A stretch of 64,000 bases of DNA from Litoreibacter halocynthiae (GTDB taxonomy: Bacteria; Pseudomonadota; Alphaproteobacteria; Rhodobacterales; Rhodobacteraceae): the NCBI RefSeq assembly GCF_004365635.1, contig NZ_SOBH01000002.1, positions 744,001 through 808,000 on the forward strand, written 5' to 3'. Shown piece after piece: positions 25,929-34,021 of the stretch. The translations under genes and the position numbers were made by a program. The notes under the pieces are model-generated. The model was not told where the DNA came from. It was given only the letters and a program-made list of their open reading frames with translations, and did not search any database. Each line of letters opens with the position of its first letter. The stretch's first letter is position 1.

Positions 25929-26930
25929 CTAGTTGAGACGTGACACCACGTAGTCGGCCAAATCACGAAGCATGTCCGTCAAATCCCCCTGCGGAACCGC
26001 ATCGAGGGCCGTCTTTGCCTTAACAGACCAAGCCAGAGCGTCTTCACGTGCCGCGTCCAATGCCCCGTGCTTCTCGAAAAGCGTCAGCACGTGATCAAGA
26101 TCGCCGTCTTGTTGCTTTCCCTTTTCAATCGTGCGGACCCAGAAATCGCGATCTGCATCGCCACCGGATGCAATCAATTTGATAAGAGGCAAAGTTAGTT
26201 TCCGCTCGCGAAAATCGTCGCCAACATTCTTGCCTGTCTTCGCCGTGTCACCGGCAAAATCCAAAATATCATCGGCAATTTGGAAGCTGATACCCAGCGC
26301 ATCACCATATGTATACAAGGCCTGAACGACCTCAACTGGGGCGTCGGCGATCATCCCGCCAACCTGTGTTGCGGCCGAGAAGAGCGCAGCGGTTTTGCCT
26401 CGCACCACTTGCAGGTAAATATCTTCGGTCGTTGCCAAGTTTTGGGCGGCAGTCAACTGAAGCACTTCGCCTTCTGCAATCACAGCCGACGCATTAGAAA
26501 GCACTTTCAAGACGTCCAACCTGCCCGCTTCCGTCATCAGTTGAAACGATCGCGCGAACAGGTAATCCCCGACCAGAACCGAAGATTTGTTATCCCAAAG
26601 CAGATTAGCCGCAGGGCGCCCACGGCGTTGCTCACTGCCATCAACAACGTCGTCATGCAGAAGCGTCGCGGTGTGAATGAACTCCACCGTTGCGGCAAGA
26701 TGAACGTGATAAGGACCGTCGTAACCACACAACCGGGCTGCTGCCAGTGTGAGCATCGGCCGGACGCGCTTGCCGCCAGCATCGACCAGATGCGCTGTAA
26801 CTTCTGGGATTCGCGGGGCGTGCTCTGACGCCATGCGTGTGCGGATCAACTCCCCCACGGCGTCGAGATCATTTGCCAAGGCGCCCTTAAGGCGGTCATG
26901 GGGCTTCACAGAGGGGGTATCCAAACTCAT
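25929..26930 (-). CDS. Polyprenyl diphosphate synthase (octaprenyl/decaprenyl type)
   Basis: 333-residue trans-prenyltransferase that builds the ubiquinone side chain from IPP and an allylic primer. The first Asp-rich motif is LLHDDVVDGSEQRRGRPAAN (DDxxD plus the two Arg) and the second is FQIADDILDFAGD. GGKRVRPML gives the IPP-binding Lys and Arg. The small Ala-containing segment before the first Asp motif (TVEFIHTATLLHDD) is consistent with long-chain products. The chain length (C40 or C50) cannot be read with certainty, so I give no symbol; Rhodobacterales usually make Q-10. Confidence 0.9.
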   Translation of the reverse strand: MSLDTPSVKPHDRLKGALANDLDAVGELIRTRMASEHAPRIPEVTAHLVDAGGKRVRPMLTLAAARLCGYDGPYHVHLAATVEFIHTATLLHDDVVDGSEQRRGRPAANLLWDNKSSVLVGDYLFARSFQLMTEAGRLDVLKVLSNASAVIAEGEVLQLTAAQNLATTEDIYLQVVRGKTAALFSAATQVGGMIADAPVEVVQALYTYGDALGISFQIADDILDFAGDTAKTGKNVGDDFRERKLTLPLIKLIASGGDADRDFWVRTIEKGKQQDGDLDHVLTLFEKHGALDAAREDALAWSVKAKTALDAVPQGDLTDMLRDLADYVVSRLN

Positions 26931-26987
26931 TATCTCGTTCTGCCTCGTCTCTCGACAAACGTGCTGGCCTGTCGTTAACTCTATCTC

Positions 26988-27203
26988 ATGAAAGAGCTTT
27001 TGCGCAGCAACGATCCCACAATCATAGCCTTCTCTAAAGCCCTTTTGTCAGGGGAAGATATAGGCGTGTTCGAAATGGACGTCCACATGAGTGTTCTTGA
27101 AGGCTCCGTTGGCATTTTGCCGCGCCGTTTGATGGTTCGGGAGCAGGACCTGTTCATGGCCGGTGCCATCCTGCGTGACAATGACATTCATCTGAGCGAC
27201 TGA
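26988..27203 (+). CDS. DUF2007 domain protein
   Basis: 71-residue protein matching the DUF2007 family (putative signal-transducing, GlnB-like fold). The opening MKELLRSNDPTIIAFSKALL and central GIGVFEMDVHMSVLEGS-like segment (here DIGVFEMDVHMSVLEGS) resemble the family, followed by PRRLMVREQDLFMA. The function is not established. It is divergent from the prenyl synthase and 6 bases upstream of the trmN6 gene, with which it is probably co-transcribed; this pairing is usual in Rhodobacterales. Confidence 0.8.
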   Translation: MKELLRSNDPTIIAFSKALLSGEDIGVFEMDVHMSVLEGSVGILPRRLMVREQDLFMAGAILRDNDIHLSD

Positions 27204-27209
27204 CGACCT

Positions 27210-27959
27210 ATGGGATTTGCTTTTGACGAGCTTACGCATGATGCTTTTCTGGGTGGCAAATTGCATTTATGGCAGCCGCGCAAAGGATACCGCGCCGCCA
27301 CTGATCCCGTGCTTCTTGCCGCGTCCTGCCCTGCGAAACCCGGGCAAACCGTGCTGGAGCTGGGGTGCGGTGTAGGCACCGCCTCCATCTGCTTGCGTAC
27401 GCGGGTTGAAGCCCGACTAAGTGGCATCGAGTTGCAGCCCGCATATGCCGAATTAGCCCGCCGTAACGCCACCGAAGCCGGCTTCGAAATGGAGGTCGTC
27501 GACGCTGACCTTGCCCAACTCCCGGCTGATCTTCGCAACCGCAGCTTCGATCATGTCATCCTGAACCCCCCTTATTACGGCCCGGGTACAGCTTCGCCAG
27601 ATGAAGGCCGAGACACTGCTTTGCGTGAACACACGCCGCTCTCTGTATGGGTCGACACGGCCCTGCGACGGGCAGGCCCGAAGGGGTGCGTCAGCGTCAT
27701 TCATCTTATCGACCGGCTTGGAGACCTAATCGAGATGCTCAATTCTCGGGCAGGTCTCATCGAGATCAAGCCAATTGTTGCGCGAGCGGGAAAGCCTGCC
27801 GGGCGGGTTTTGCTGCGGGCGCAAAAAGGGCGTGCCGCAAGGACAATACTCCATAACCCGTTGGTTCTGCACGATGGGTTGCAGCATAATCAGGATGGGG
27901 ATGATTACTCGCAAGCTGCCACTGATATTTTACGCAACGGATGCTCACTAAAATTTTAG
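27210..27959 (+). CDS. trmN6: tRNA1(Val) A37 N6-methyltransferase family protein
   Basis: 249-residue class I methyltransferase. SAM motif I is LELGCGVGTASICL, motif II GIELQPAYAELARRN, and the N6-adenine type motif IV is ILNPPYY. This NPPY motif with the short N-terminal region (LHLWQPRKGYRAATDPVLLAA) is typical of the TrmN6/YfiC family, which methylates A37 of tRNA1Val. RNA target assignment is by family; other NPPY enzymes modify rRNA or protein Gln. It begins 6 bases after the DUF2007 stop. Confidence 0.82.
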   Translation: MGFAFDELTHDAFLGGKLHLWQPRKGYRAATDPVLLAASCPAKPGQTVLELGCGVGTASICLRTRVEARLSGIELQPAYAELARRNATEAGFEMEVVDADLAQLPADLRNRSFDHVILNPPYYGPGTASPDEGRDTALREHTPLSVWVDTALRRAGPKGCVSVIHLIDRLGDLIEMLNSRAGLIEIKPIVARAGKPAGRVLLRAQKGRAARTILHNPLVLHDGLQHNQDGDDYSQAATDILRNGCSLKF

Positions 27960-28054
27960 AAGCAATCGCTGCAACGCCGCGACGCATTTGCGTGACTTGG
28001 GCTTTTTAATGTGATGCAATGCAGGTCTAAACCACACAAAAAGGAGTTATGCCC

Positions 28055-28219
28055 ATGACGATCAGTTCTCACGTTTCTGAGCTGAAGCGCAAACACGATG
28101 CATTGTCCCAACGAGTGGAAGAAGCACAAAGAAGCCCAGGCTCAGACGACCTGACTGTCGTTGAACTGAAAAAGCAAAAGCTGCGGTTGAAAGAGGAAAT
28201 TTCGAAATTCGCTGATTAG
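28055..28219 (+). CDS. YdcH/DUF465 family small protein
   Basis: 54-residue, highly charged helical protein: MTISSHVSELKRKHDALSQR at the start and DDLTVVELKKQKLRLKEEI near the end. The pattern of an N-terminal helix, short loop and a KKQKLRLKEEI helix is that of DUF465 (YdcH) proteins, common and of unknown function. A strong ribosome site AAGGAG (28041-28046) favours ATG 28055 over ATG 28049. The stop overlaps the convergent DMT transporter stop by 4 bases. Confidence 0.85.
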   Translation: MTISSHVSELKRKHDALSQRVEEAQRSPGSDDLTVVELKKQKLRLKEEISKFAD

Positions 28220-29082
28220 GATTTTCGTGACCCAAGCGCGGCAAGCCCTGCTCCGGCCGTAATCAGTCCGGCCGCCAGCAATAAAACTGCCGTCGCTTGG
28301 GCATATCCTGCTACGATCAAGGTACAAGTAGACAACAGCGGCGCGGCATAGGATGCAGTGCCGAGCAATTGGATGTCGCCCTGCTTGACGCCAACATCCC
28401 ACAAGTAAAACGCCAACCCAACGGGACCCAATCCGAGCCCTGCGATCGACAGCCATGTGATGGCACCGCTCGGCAAAACTGTTTGCTCGAACATCAAATG
28501 TGCAAGACCCGAAAGAATTGCAGTGGCTAGGCAAAAGAATGTGACAACTTCAGTCGGCACTGCACGAAAACGCCGTGATACAACTGAATAGCCCGACCAA
28601 GTTAAGGCGCACAAAACCGCCAGCAAATACCCGGGCACGTAGGCCCACTGAAACCCCGCCCCGCCCCGCGCCACAATAAGTGCCGCTCCGGCGAAGGAAA
28701 CGATCGCTCCCAATACATGCAGCGGTTTCAGCTTTTCATCCGGGAGCAGGCCAGAGAAAAGTACAATCAACAGCGGCCAGAGATACGCGATAAGCCCTGC
28801 TTCAGCGGCTGGAGCCAGCCTTAGAGCCGAAAAGTACAATGCGTGGTAACCAAAGAGCCCGCCAATCCCAAGTACCCAAGCCAAAACCGGAACGGACCTG
28901 AGTATCCGAAAGAGATGTCCGCGCTTAAGTGAAAACCCAAGACCGACCAGCCCGCCTATCAAGAAAGCCATAGCGCTAAGCTGAAAGGGAGGTATCGGGT
29001 CCGATCCCACAGTCAGCAATGCCAGCAAGGACCAAAGCAACACGGCCCCAAATCCAATCGTCGTCGCCAAGGATTTACTCAT
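28216..29082 (-). CDS. EamA/DMT-superfamily transporter
   Basis: 288-residue membrane protein with ten predicted hydrophobic helices in two EamA repeats (first about 10-140, second about 150-285). This is the 10-TM architecture of the drug/metabolite transporter superfamily (RhaT/YddG/YedA-like), which often exports amino acids or related metabolites. The substrate is unknown. ATG 29082 (MSKSLATTIGFGAVLLW) is preferred to the longer frame to 29118. Its start lies within the end of the upstream LysR gene (8-base overlap), so that regulator may control or be co-transcribed with it. Confidence 0.87.
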   Translation of the reverse strand: MSKSLATTIGFGAVLLWSLLALLTVGSDPIPPFQLSAMAFLIGGLVGLGFSLKRGHLFRILRSVPVLAWVLGIGGLFGYHALYFSALRLAPAAEAGLIAYLWPLLIVLFSGLLPDEKLKPLHVLGAIVSFAGAALIVARGGAGFQWAYVPGYLLAVLCALTWSGYSVVSRRFRAVPTEVVTFFCLATAILSGLAHLMFEQTVLPSGAITWLSIAGLGLGPVGLAFYLWDVGVKQGDIQLLGTASYAAPLLSTCTLIVAGYAQATAVLLLAAGLITAGAGLAALGSRKS

Positions 29083-30016
29083 CAGGTTTCCTGAGCAAAA
29101 ACCGAGCGTCCTGCGCAACCGTGTTCATTCCTGCAATCTCTCGTACAACCCACTCAATGAAGCGTGCCACCTGCGGCCGTGTTTCGTGTCCTTTAGGGCA
29201 AACAATTCGGTAACTCGCGCCGGTAGGCAACCGATGACGGATTGGCATGACCAACCGACCATCCCCCAAATACGTCGCCGCCAAAGACAGCCTACCCAAC
29301 ACAACGCCACCACCAGCCAACGCTGCATCCACGGCATGGTCCGCCTGAGAAAAGCGTGGTCCGTGCTCCTCAATATAAGGAACCTGTGCAGCGGCAAAAT
29401 ATGCGCGCCAATTCGCAGGTGGCTTGAGGAAATCAATGTCTTCCTGATGAAGCAATGTCATCTTTTGCAAGTCGGCCACCTCGGTCACGTTCTTGGCAAG
29501 TTCCGGCGACATCATTGGCGCCATCCACTCGTCAATAAGCGTTCTAGAGTACAGCTGCGGATCAAATTCCTGACCAAAGCGAATGGCGACGTCCACGTCA
29601 CCACGGGCAAAATCAATCAATCCGAGCCCAGCAGAGAACCGAAGCTCAATGTCAGGATTCTCTTTGGCGAAGCTGAACAGCTTCGGGGCAAGCCATTTTG
29701 CAGTGAAGGCTGGTCCGGCGGTCACTGTCAGGGTTGCACTGTTTAACCTTCGCTTCACAGCGCGCCACGCAGATTGCAATGCATCAAAACCATCGGACAC
29801 ACCGGGGGCGAGCAACTGCCCCTCCTCGGTGAGCTCTACCGCGCGGTTTAACCTGCGGAAGACTGGCGCTCCAAGATGCTCTTCAAGCGACTTGATTTGA
29901 AAACTAAGCGCTGCAGGGGTCACGTTCAACTCATCCGCCGCACGCGAAAAACTCATATGTCGCGCAGCTGCCTCAAAGGCGCGCAATGCAGTTAGCGGGG
30001 GGAGCCTGTCGTTCAT
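29075..30016 (-). CDS. LysR-family transcriptional regulator (GcvA-like)
   Basis: 313-residue LysR regulator. The winged HTH is PPLTALRAFEAAARHMSFSR plus AADELNVTPAALSFQIKSLE, close to the GcvA/AmpR subgroup opening. Residues about 95-295 are the periplasmic-binding-like effector domain. Its 3' end overlaps the DMT transporter gene, suggesting a shared transcript. The 111-base gap to the divergent small ORF at 30128 contains TTAAGTAAT (30022-30030) and TTAAGTTAT (30096-30104) and scattered AAACT/AGTTT half-sites, where it may bind; this is a guess. Confidence 0.9.
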   Translation of the reverse strand: MNDRLPPLTALRAFEAAARHMSFSRAADELNVTPAALSFQIKSLEEHLGAPVFRRLNRAVELTEEGQLLAPGVSDGFDALQSAWRAVKRRLNSATLTVTAGPAFTAKWLAPKLFSFAKENPDIELRFSAGLGLIDFARGDVDVAIRFGQEFDPQLYSRTLIDEWMAPMMSPELAKNVTEVADLQKMTLLHQEDIDFLKPPANWRAYFAAAQVPYIEEHGPRFSQADHAVDAALAGGGVVLGRLSLAATYLGDGRLVMPIRHRLPTGASYRIVCPKGHETRPQVARFIEWVVREIAGMNTVAQDARFLLRKPDE

Positions 30017-30127
30017 TTCACTTAAGTAATACTAAACTGAATGAATAGAAAGTCTAGTTTGCGGCCTTAACCTCAAGAAAGCATAAGAGTTTCAGTTAAG
30101 TTATTCAGATTAGAACTGGAACAGCCC

Positions 30128-30259
30128 ATGATCGAGACACACTTAAGCCAGCACATCATCGCCGCTCACAAACGCGCCCACAAAGAACGCGCAGACGCGT
30201 TTGCGAGGTTCTTTCATACTATTCCGCGTTTTGTATCTAACCTGCGGGCGCGAAGCTAA
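30128..30259 (+). CDS. Small basic protein, 43 residues, function unknown
   Basis: A 43-codon frame with ATG at 30128 and TAA at 30257-30259 encodes a basic, Ala/Arg/His-rich protein (opening MIETHLSQHIIAAHKRAHKE, ending RFVSNLRARS). Its pattern of a helix with AHKRAHKERADAFARFF resembles the many 40-60-residue helical proteins of Rhodobacterales without known function. No strong ribosome site is seen. It is divergent from the LysR gene and followed by the phb terminator. I rate it as probable but unproven coding. Confidence 0.45.
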   Translation: MIETHLSQHIIAAHKRAHKERADAFARFFHTIPRFVSNLRARS

Positions 30260-30277
30260 GGCTAAGCGATCAAAAAA

Positions 30278-30304
30278 AGGGCCAGCGCATAATGCACTGG
30301 CCCT
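30278..30304 (-). terminator. Intrinsic terminator of the phbAB operon
   Basis: AGGGCCAG and CTGGCCCT form an 8-base stem extended by an inner GCAT/ATGC pairing around a tight loop. On the minus strand the hairpin is followed by seven T (complement of AAAAAAA at 30272-30278). It sits 23 bases after the phbB stop, a textbook rho-independent terminator. On the plus strand it could also end the small ORF transcript, with a poorer tail. Confidence 0.85.
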
Positions 30305-30326
30305 CCGGTTGATCAACTAGCGCGGA

Positions 30327-31052
30327 TCAAGCCATGTACTGGCCACCATTGGCAGAAACTGTCGAGCCAGTAATGAAACCTGCATCATCAGACGCAAGGA
30401 AGACCACAGTGCGCGCAATTTCTTCAGGTTCGCCCAAACGGCCAACAGGAATTTGCGGCAAGATCACTTCATTCATCACCTTTTCAGGGATCGTACTCAT
30501 CATCTCGGTATTGATATAACCCGGACAGATCACGTTCACGGTGATGCCAGCGCGGGCACCTTCCTGAGCGAGAGCCTTTGTGAAACCGATATCACCAGCC
30601 TTCGCAGCGGCATAGTTAGCCTGAGCGAATTGCCCCTTCTGGCCATTGATCGAGCTAATAGTGATAATCCGCCCAAACTTACGTTCGCGCATGCCAGGCC
30701 AGACAGGGTGGCTCATGTTGAACACGCCCGAAAGGTTGGTGTTCATCACTTCTGACCATTGCTGTGGCGTCATCTTGTGAAAGGGCGCATCGCGGGTGAT
30801 GCCGGCGTTGTTCACCAAAACCTCTACTGGGCCTAAGTCAGCTTCGACTTGTGCAATTCCAGCGGCGCAGGCTTCGTAATCAGCCACGTCCCATTTGTAA
30901 GTCTTGATGCCAGTTTCGGCAGTGAATGCCGCGGCCTTCTCGTCATTGCCAGCGTAAGTCGCGGCTACGGAGTAGCCAGCCGCTTTTAGAGCCTTGGAGA
31001 TTGCCGCGCCGATTCCGCGCGATCCTCCGGTAACAAGTGCAACACGGGACAT
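30327..31052 (-). CDS. phbB: Acetoacetyl-CoA reductase (NADPH)
   Basis: 241-residue short-chain dehydrogenase reducing acetoacetyl-CoA to (R)-3-hydroxybutyryl-CoA for polyhydroxybutyrate. Cofactor motif: VALVTGGSRGIGAAIS. The NNAG motif is LVNNAGITRDAPFHKM. Catalytic Ser and the Tyr/Lys pair lie in IITISSINGQKGQF and QANYAAAKAGDIGFT. The C-terminal CPGYINTEMM is also typical. The ATG at 31052 has a GGAGGAAT ribosome site just before it on the minus strand; longer frames lack one. It follows phbA by 85 bases and precedes a strong terminator. Confidence 0.95.
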   Translation of the reverse strand: MSRVALVTGGSRGIGAAISKALKAAGYSVAATYAGNDEKAAAFTAETGIKTYKWDVADYEACAAGIAQVEADLGPVEVLVNNAGITRDAPFHKMTPQQWSEVMNTNLSGVFNMSHPVWPGMRERKFGRIITISSINGQKGQFAQANYAAAKAGDIGFTKALAQEGARAGITVNVICPGYINTEMMSTIPEKVMNEVILPQIPVGRLGEPEEIARTVVFLASDDAGFITGSTVSANGGQYMA

Positions 31053-31137
31053 GGTGATTCCTCCTAAATCAGGTAATAATATTATGTCTAAATCAGAATA
31101 GGTTGCGCAATTTTCGTGCGCAACCCTGTTTTCTGTA

Positions 31138-32313
31138 TCAGTCGCGTTCGACGCAGACCGCGACACCCATGCCGCCGCCGATGCACAAAGTTGCGAGGCC
31201 TTTTTTAGCGTCGCGGCGCTGCATCTCGAACAGCAAAGTGTTCATTACACGACAACCAGAGGCACCAATTGGGTGGCCAATAGCGATAGCGCCGCCGTTG
31301 ACGTTCACAATCGCCGGATCCCAGCCCATGTCCTTATTCACCGCGCAAGCTTGCGCCGCGAAAGCTTCGTTCGCCTCAACGAGATCAAGCTCTGAAGCTT
31401 TCCAGCCCGCTTTCTCGAGAGCCTTGCGGGAGGCATAAATCGGCCCGACACCCATGATAGACGGATCCAGCCCAGCAGTCGCATAGCTGGCAATACGTGC
31501 CAACGGCTGCAAACCGCGCTTCTCGGCGTTTTCGGCACTCATGAGGAGTGTCGCTGCGGCACCATCATTCAGACCCGATGCGTTTGCAGCTGTGACCGAA
31601 CCATCTTTAGTGAACGCAGGGCGCAATTTCGCCATCGCTTCCATTGTTGCGCCATGGCGGATGTATTCATCCTGATCGACAGTCACATCCCCCTTGCGGG
31701 TTTTAATTGTAAACGCGGCAATCTCGTCGGCAAACTTACCAGCCTTCTGCGCAGCCTCGGCTTTGTTCTGGGAGGCAACAGCAAATTCATCCTGCATCTC
31801 GCGGCTGATTTGCCATTGGTTGGCAACGTTTTCGGCGGTTTGGCCCATGTGATAGCCGTTGAAAGCGTCCCAAAGACCATCACGGATCATGCTATCGATA
31901 TATTGCATATCCCCCATCTTCTGGCCTTGGCGCAGGTTCGCGACATGGCCGCTCATGGACATGTTCTCTTGGCCACCAGCAACGACGATCGAGGCATCAC
32001 CCAACATGATGTGCTGCGCGCCAAGTGCCACGGCACGAAGGCCGGAGCCACACACTTGGTTGATCCCCCAAGCAGAGCTTTCTTGCGGAAGACCTGCGTT
32101 AATATGAGCCTGGCGGGCAGGGTTTTGCCCTTGGCCTGCGGTGAGAACCTGGCCCAGAATGGTTTCTGAGACTTCCCCTTTATCGACGCCGGCCCGTTCT
32201 ACAACGGCTTCGATAACGGCGGTTCCCAGATCATGGGCCGGAGTATTGGCAAACGAGCCTAGGAAGCTACCTACAGCGGTGCGGGCTGCAGAGGCGATTA
32301 CGACATTGGTCAT
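31138..32313 (-). CDS. phbA: Acetyl-CoA C-acetyltransferase (beta-ketothiolase)
   Basis: 391-residue biosynthetic thiolase that condenses two acetyl-CoA to acetoacetyl-CoA. The acylated nucleophile Cys is in [14 protein letters not shown]. Other thiolase motifs are [31 protein letters not shown] (His) and the second Cys in [17 protein letters not shown] 32313 is chosen over ATG 32319 because the GGAAAGGA ribosome site is then properly spaced. It is first in phbA-phbB, supplying monomer for PHB and acetoacetyl-CoA that can also feed the ethylmalonyl-CoA pathway. No PHB synthase or phasin is in this window. Confidence 0.95.
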   Translation of the reverse strand: MTNVVIASAARTAVGSFLGSFANTPAHDLGTAVIEAVVERAGVDKGEVSETILGQVLTAGQGQNPARQAHINAGLPQESSAWGINQVCGSGLRAVALGAQHIMLGDASIVVAGGQENMSMSGHVANLRQGQKMGDMQYIDSMIRDGLWDAFNGYHMGQTAENVANQWQISREMQDEFAVASQNKAEAAQKAGKFADEIAAFTIKTRKGDVTVDQDEYIRHGATMEAMAKLRPAFTKDGSVTAANASGLNDGAAATLLMSAENAEKRGLQPLARIASYATAGLDPSIMGVGPIYASRKALEKAGWKASELDLVEANEAFAAQACAVNKDMGWDPAIVNVNGGAIAIGHPIGASGCRVMNTLLFEMQRRDAKKGLATLCIGGGMGVAVCVERD

Positions 32314-32484
32314 GGACATTCCTTTCCTGCGATCGGCGTGTCTCTGCTGCCCAGAGCACTGGATATAACCGACCGTGTATGGCGAAGCATTAACTGGCTT
32401 ACGTAGGGTATACGATTAGACAGGGTGTCTCACATTGCGGCGAGAAACAAGGTCTTGCTCCAACAGATTGCCGATCATCGCGCA

Positions 32485-33312
32485 CTATCTTAACAGTGCG
32501 CGCCTCTCGACACTTGCCTGCTTTTCCCAGGGCTTGGACACTGATGGAACACCAAACAGGTAACCTTGAAGGCAATCAATTCCGATTTCCCTAAGATATT
32601 CAGCCTCTTGAGGGCGCTCTATACCTTCTGCGACCGTGAACATGTCAAACTGTTGGGCAATCGACACCAAGGCCTGCATCAATACCTGATTGTCGGTATC
32701 AACATCTATGTTTCGTGCGAAGGACGTGTCGATCTTGACCAGATCGAAATAGAAATCCTTGAAATGCCGGAACGCAGTATAGCCTGCACCAAAATCGTCT
32801 AGGGCGAAGGAAATTCCCCGTCGCTGCATACGCATCATAAAATCCGAGACCAGATCGGGCATCAACAGAGCAGATGATTCGGTGATCTCTATGATAAGCC
32901 GCTCGCCAATGGTTGGATCGCGCAGTAAGCCACGCTCCAACGCAGTTTCCCATTGAGGGTGTCCGATAGATCTTGGCGACATGTTGATTGAGAGCCTGAG
33001 CCGCGGCTCTTTGACCAGACTTTCCACGCCCAATTCCACCGCCAAACAGTCAATGAGCCGACCTTCTTCCCGAGCCTCAATTGTTTCGATGAACTCTTTT
33101 GCAGGAATGATCCGCCCTGTTTCATCCAGTACCCGGATTAAACCTTCGTAAAATGCGATCCTGTTCGTATCTGCTCCTTGAACCACCGGCTGGTAAGCGA
33201 GCAAGACATCCCTTTTGCGTAATGCGGTTCGGACCATATCCAGAACATGTACATCACGTTGTGAAATCGCGGCAGACAATGGGCTGTCTTCTGGACTTGG
33301 ATCAAATGTCAT
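32485..33312 (-). CDS. EAL-domain cyclic-di-GMP phosphodiesterase, stand-alone
   Basis: 275-residue protein that is almost only an EAL domain, with no GGDEF or sensor domain and no TM segment. The name-giving EAL reads EGL here (FYEGLIRVL), but the metal and substrate residues are present: Asn in LSINMSPRS, Glu in IIEITESSALL, DD in FALDDFGAGYTAF, Lys in LVKIDTSFA, Glu in TVAEGIE, and Gln in CLQGYLFG. It is therefore likely an active phosphodiesterase hydrolysing c-di-GMP to pGpG. No partner is evident; it lies between phbA and tag with 171 bases upstream of phbA holding nothing I recognise. Confidence 0.88.
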   Translation of the reverse strand: MTFDPSPEDSPLSAAISQRDVHVLDMVRTALRKRDVLLAYQPVVQGADTNRIAFYEGLIRVLDETGRIIPAKEFIETIEAREEGRLIDCLAVELGVESLVKEPRLRLSINMSPRSIGHPQWETALERGLLRDPTIGERLIIEITESSALLMPDLVSDFMMRMQRRGISFALDDFGAGYTAFRHFKDFYFDLVKIDTSFARNIDVDTDNQVLMQALVSIAQQFDMFTVAEGIERPQEAEYLREIGIDCLQGYLFGVPSVSKPWEKQASVERRALLR

Positions 33313-33448
33313 AGCGCGTTCTACAGTGATTTCCGGTTTGATCTATCTAGGAGCTACGGCCTTAAACGCGGGTTAATGTTCCAATTTTGTTCCAATTAGA
33401 GTAAACAACGATTCAATCTTGGAAACCCTTGGAATACAGGTGAAAATT

Positions 33449-34021
33449 ATGAATGACCGTTGCGGCTGGTGTGGCACAGAAGAAATCTATGTCGATTACC
33501 ATGACACAGAATGGGGCGTACCGGAGTATGACAGTCGCGCGCTGTGGGAAAAACTGATTCTAGACGGGTTTCAAGCCGGGCTAAGCTGGATCACCATTCT
33601 GAAAAAACGCGATGCCTTTCGGGATGCGTTTGAGGGCTTTGATCCAAATATCATCGCAGGATGGGGCGATGCCGATGTGAAACGCTTGCTGCAAAACACA
33701 GGGATCGTACGTCATCGGGGAAAAATCGAAGCCACCATCGGAAATGCACGAGCATGGCAAAAGATTGAACAGCGCGAGGGTTTCGACACATTTCTGTGGA
33801 AATATTTCGACGGCAAGCCGCTGCAAAACGATTTCCGCAGCCTGAGTGACGTGCCTGGTTTCACGCCACTTAGCACCCAAATCTCAAAAGACTTGAAAAA
33901 AGAAGGTTTCAAGTTTTGCGGCCCGACAATCGTCTACGCGTTCGCGCAGGCTTGCGGTCTAATCAACGACCATCTCGTAACCTGCCCGCGCCATGACGAG
34001 GTAAAAAAGCTCGCTCTCTAG
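33449..34021 (+). CDS. tag: DNA-3-methyladenine glycosylase I
   Basis: 190-residue Tag glycosylase, which removes 3-methyladenine from alkylated DNA. The zinc-ligand Cys and His are placed as in E. coli Tag: Cys in MNDRCGWCG, His in VDYHDTEWGVP, and His/Cys in LINDHLVTCPRH. The substrate pocket stretch LDGFQAGLSWITILKKRDAF and the signature YVAF-like IVYAFAQACGL also fit. ATG 33449 starts the conserved N-terminus; the earlier frame from 33419 adds an unconserved leader. It overlaps the convergent 6-phosphogluconate dehydrogenase gene by 4 bases. Confidence 0.94.
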   Translation: MNDRCGWCGTEEIYVDYHDTEWGVPEYDSRALWEKLILDGFQAGLSWITILKKRDAFRDAFEGFDPNIIAGWGDADVKRLLQNTGIVRHRGKIEATIGNARAWQKIEQREGFDTFLWKYFDGKPLQNDFRSLSDVPGFTPLSTQISKDLKKEGFKFCGPTIVYAFAQACGLINDHLVTCPRHDEVKKLAL

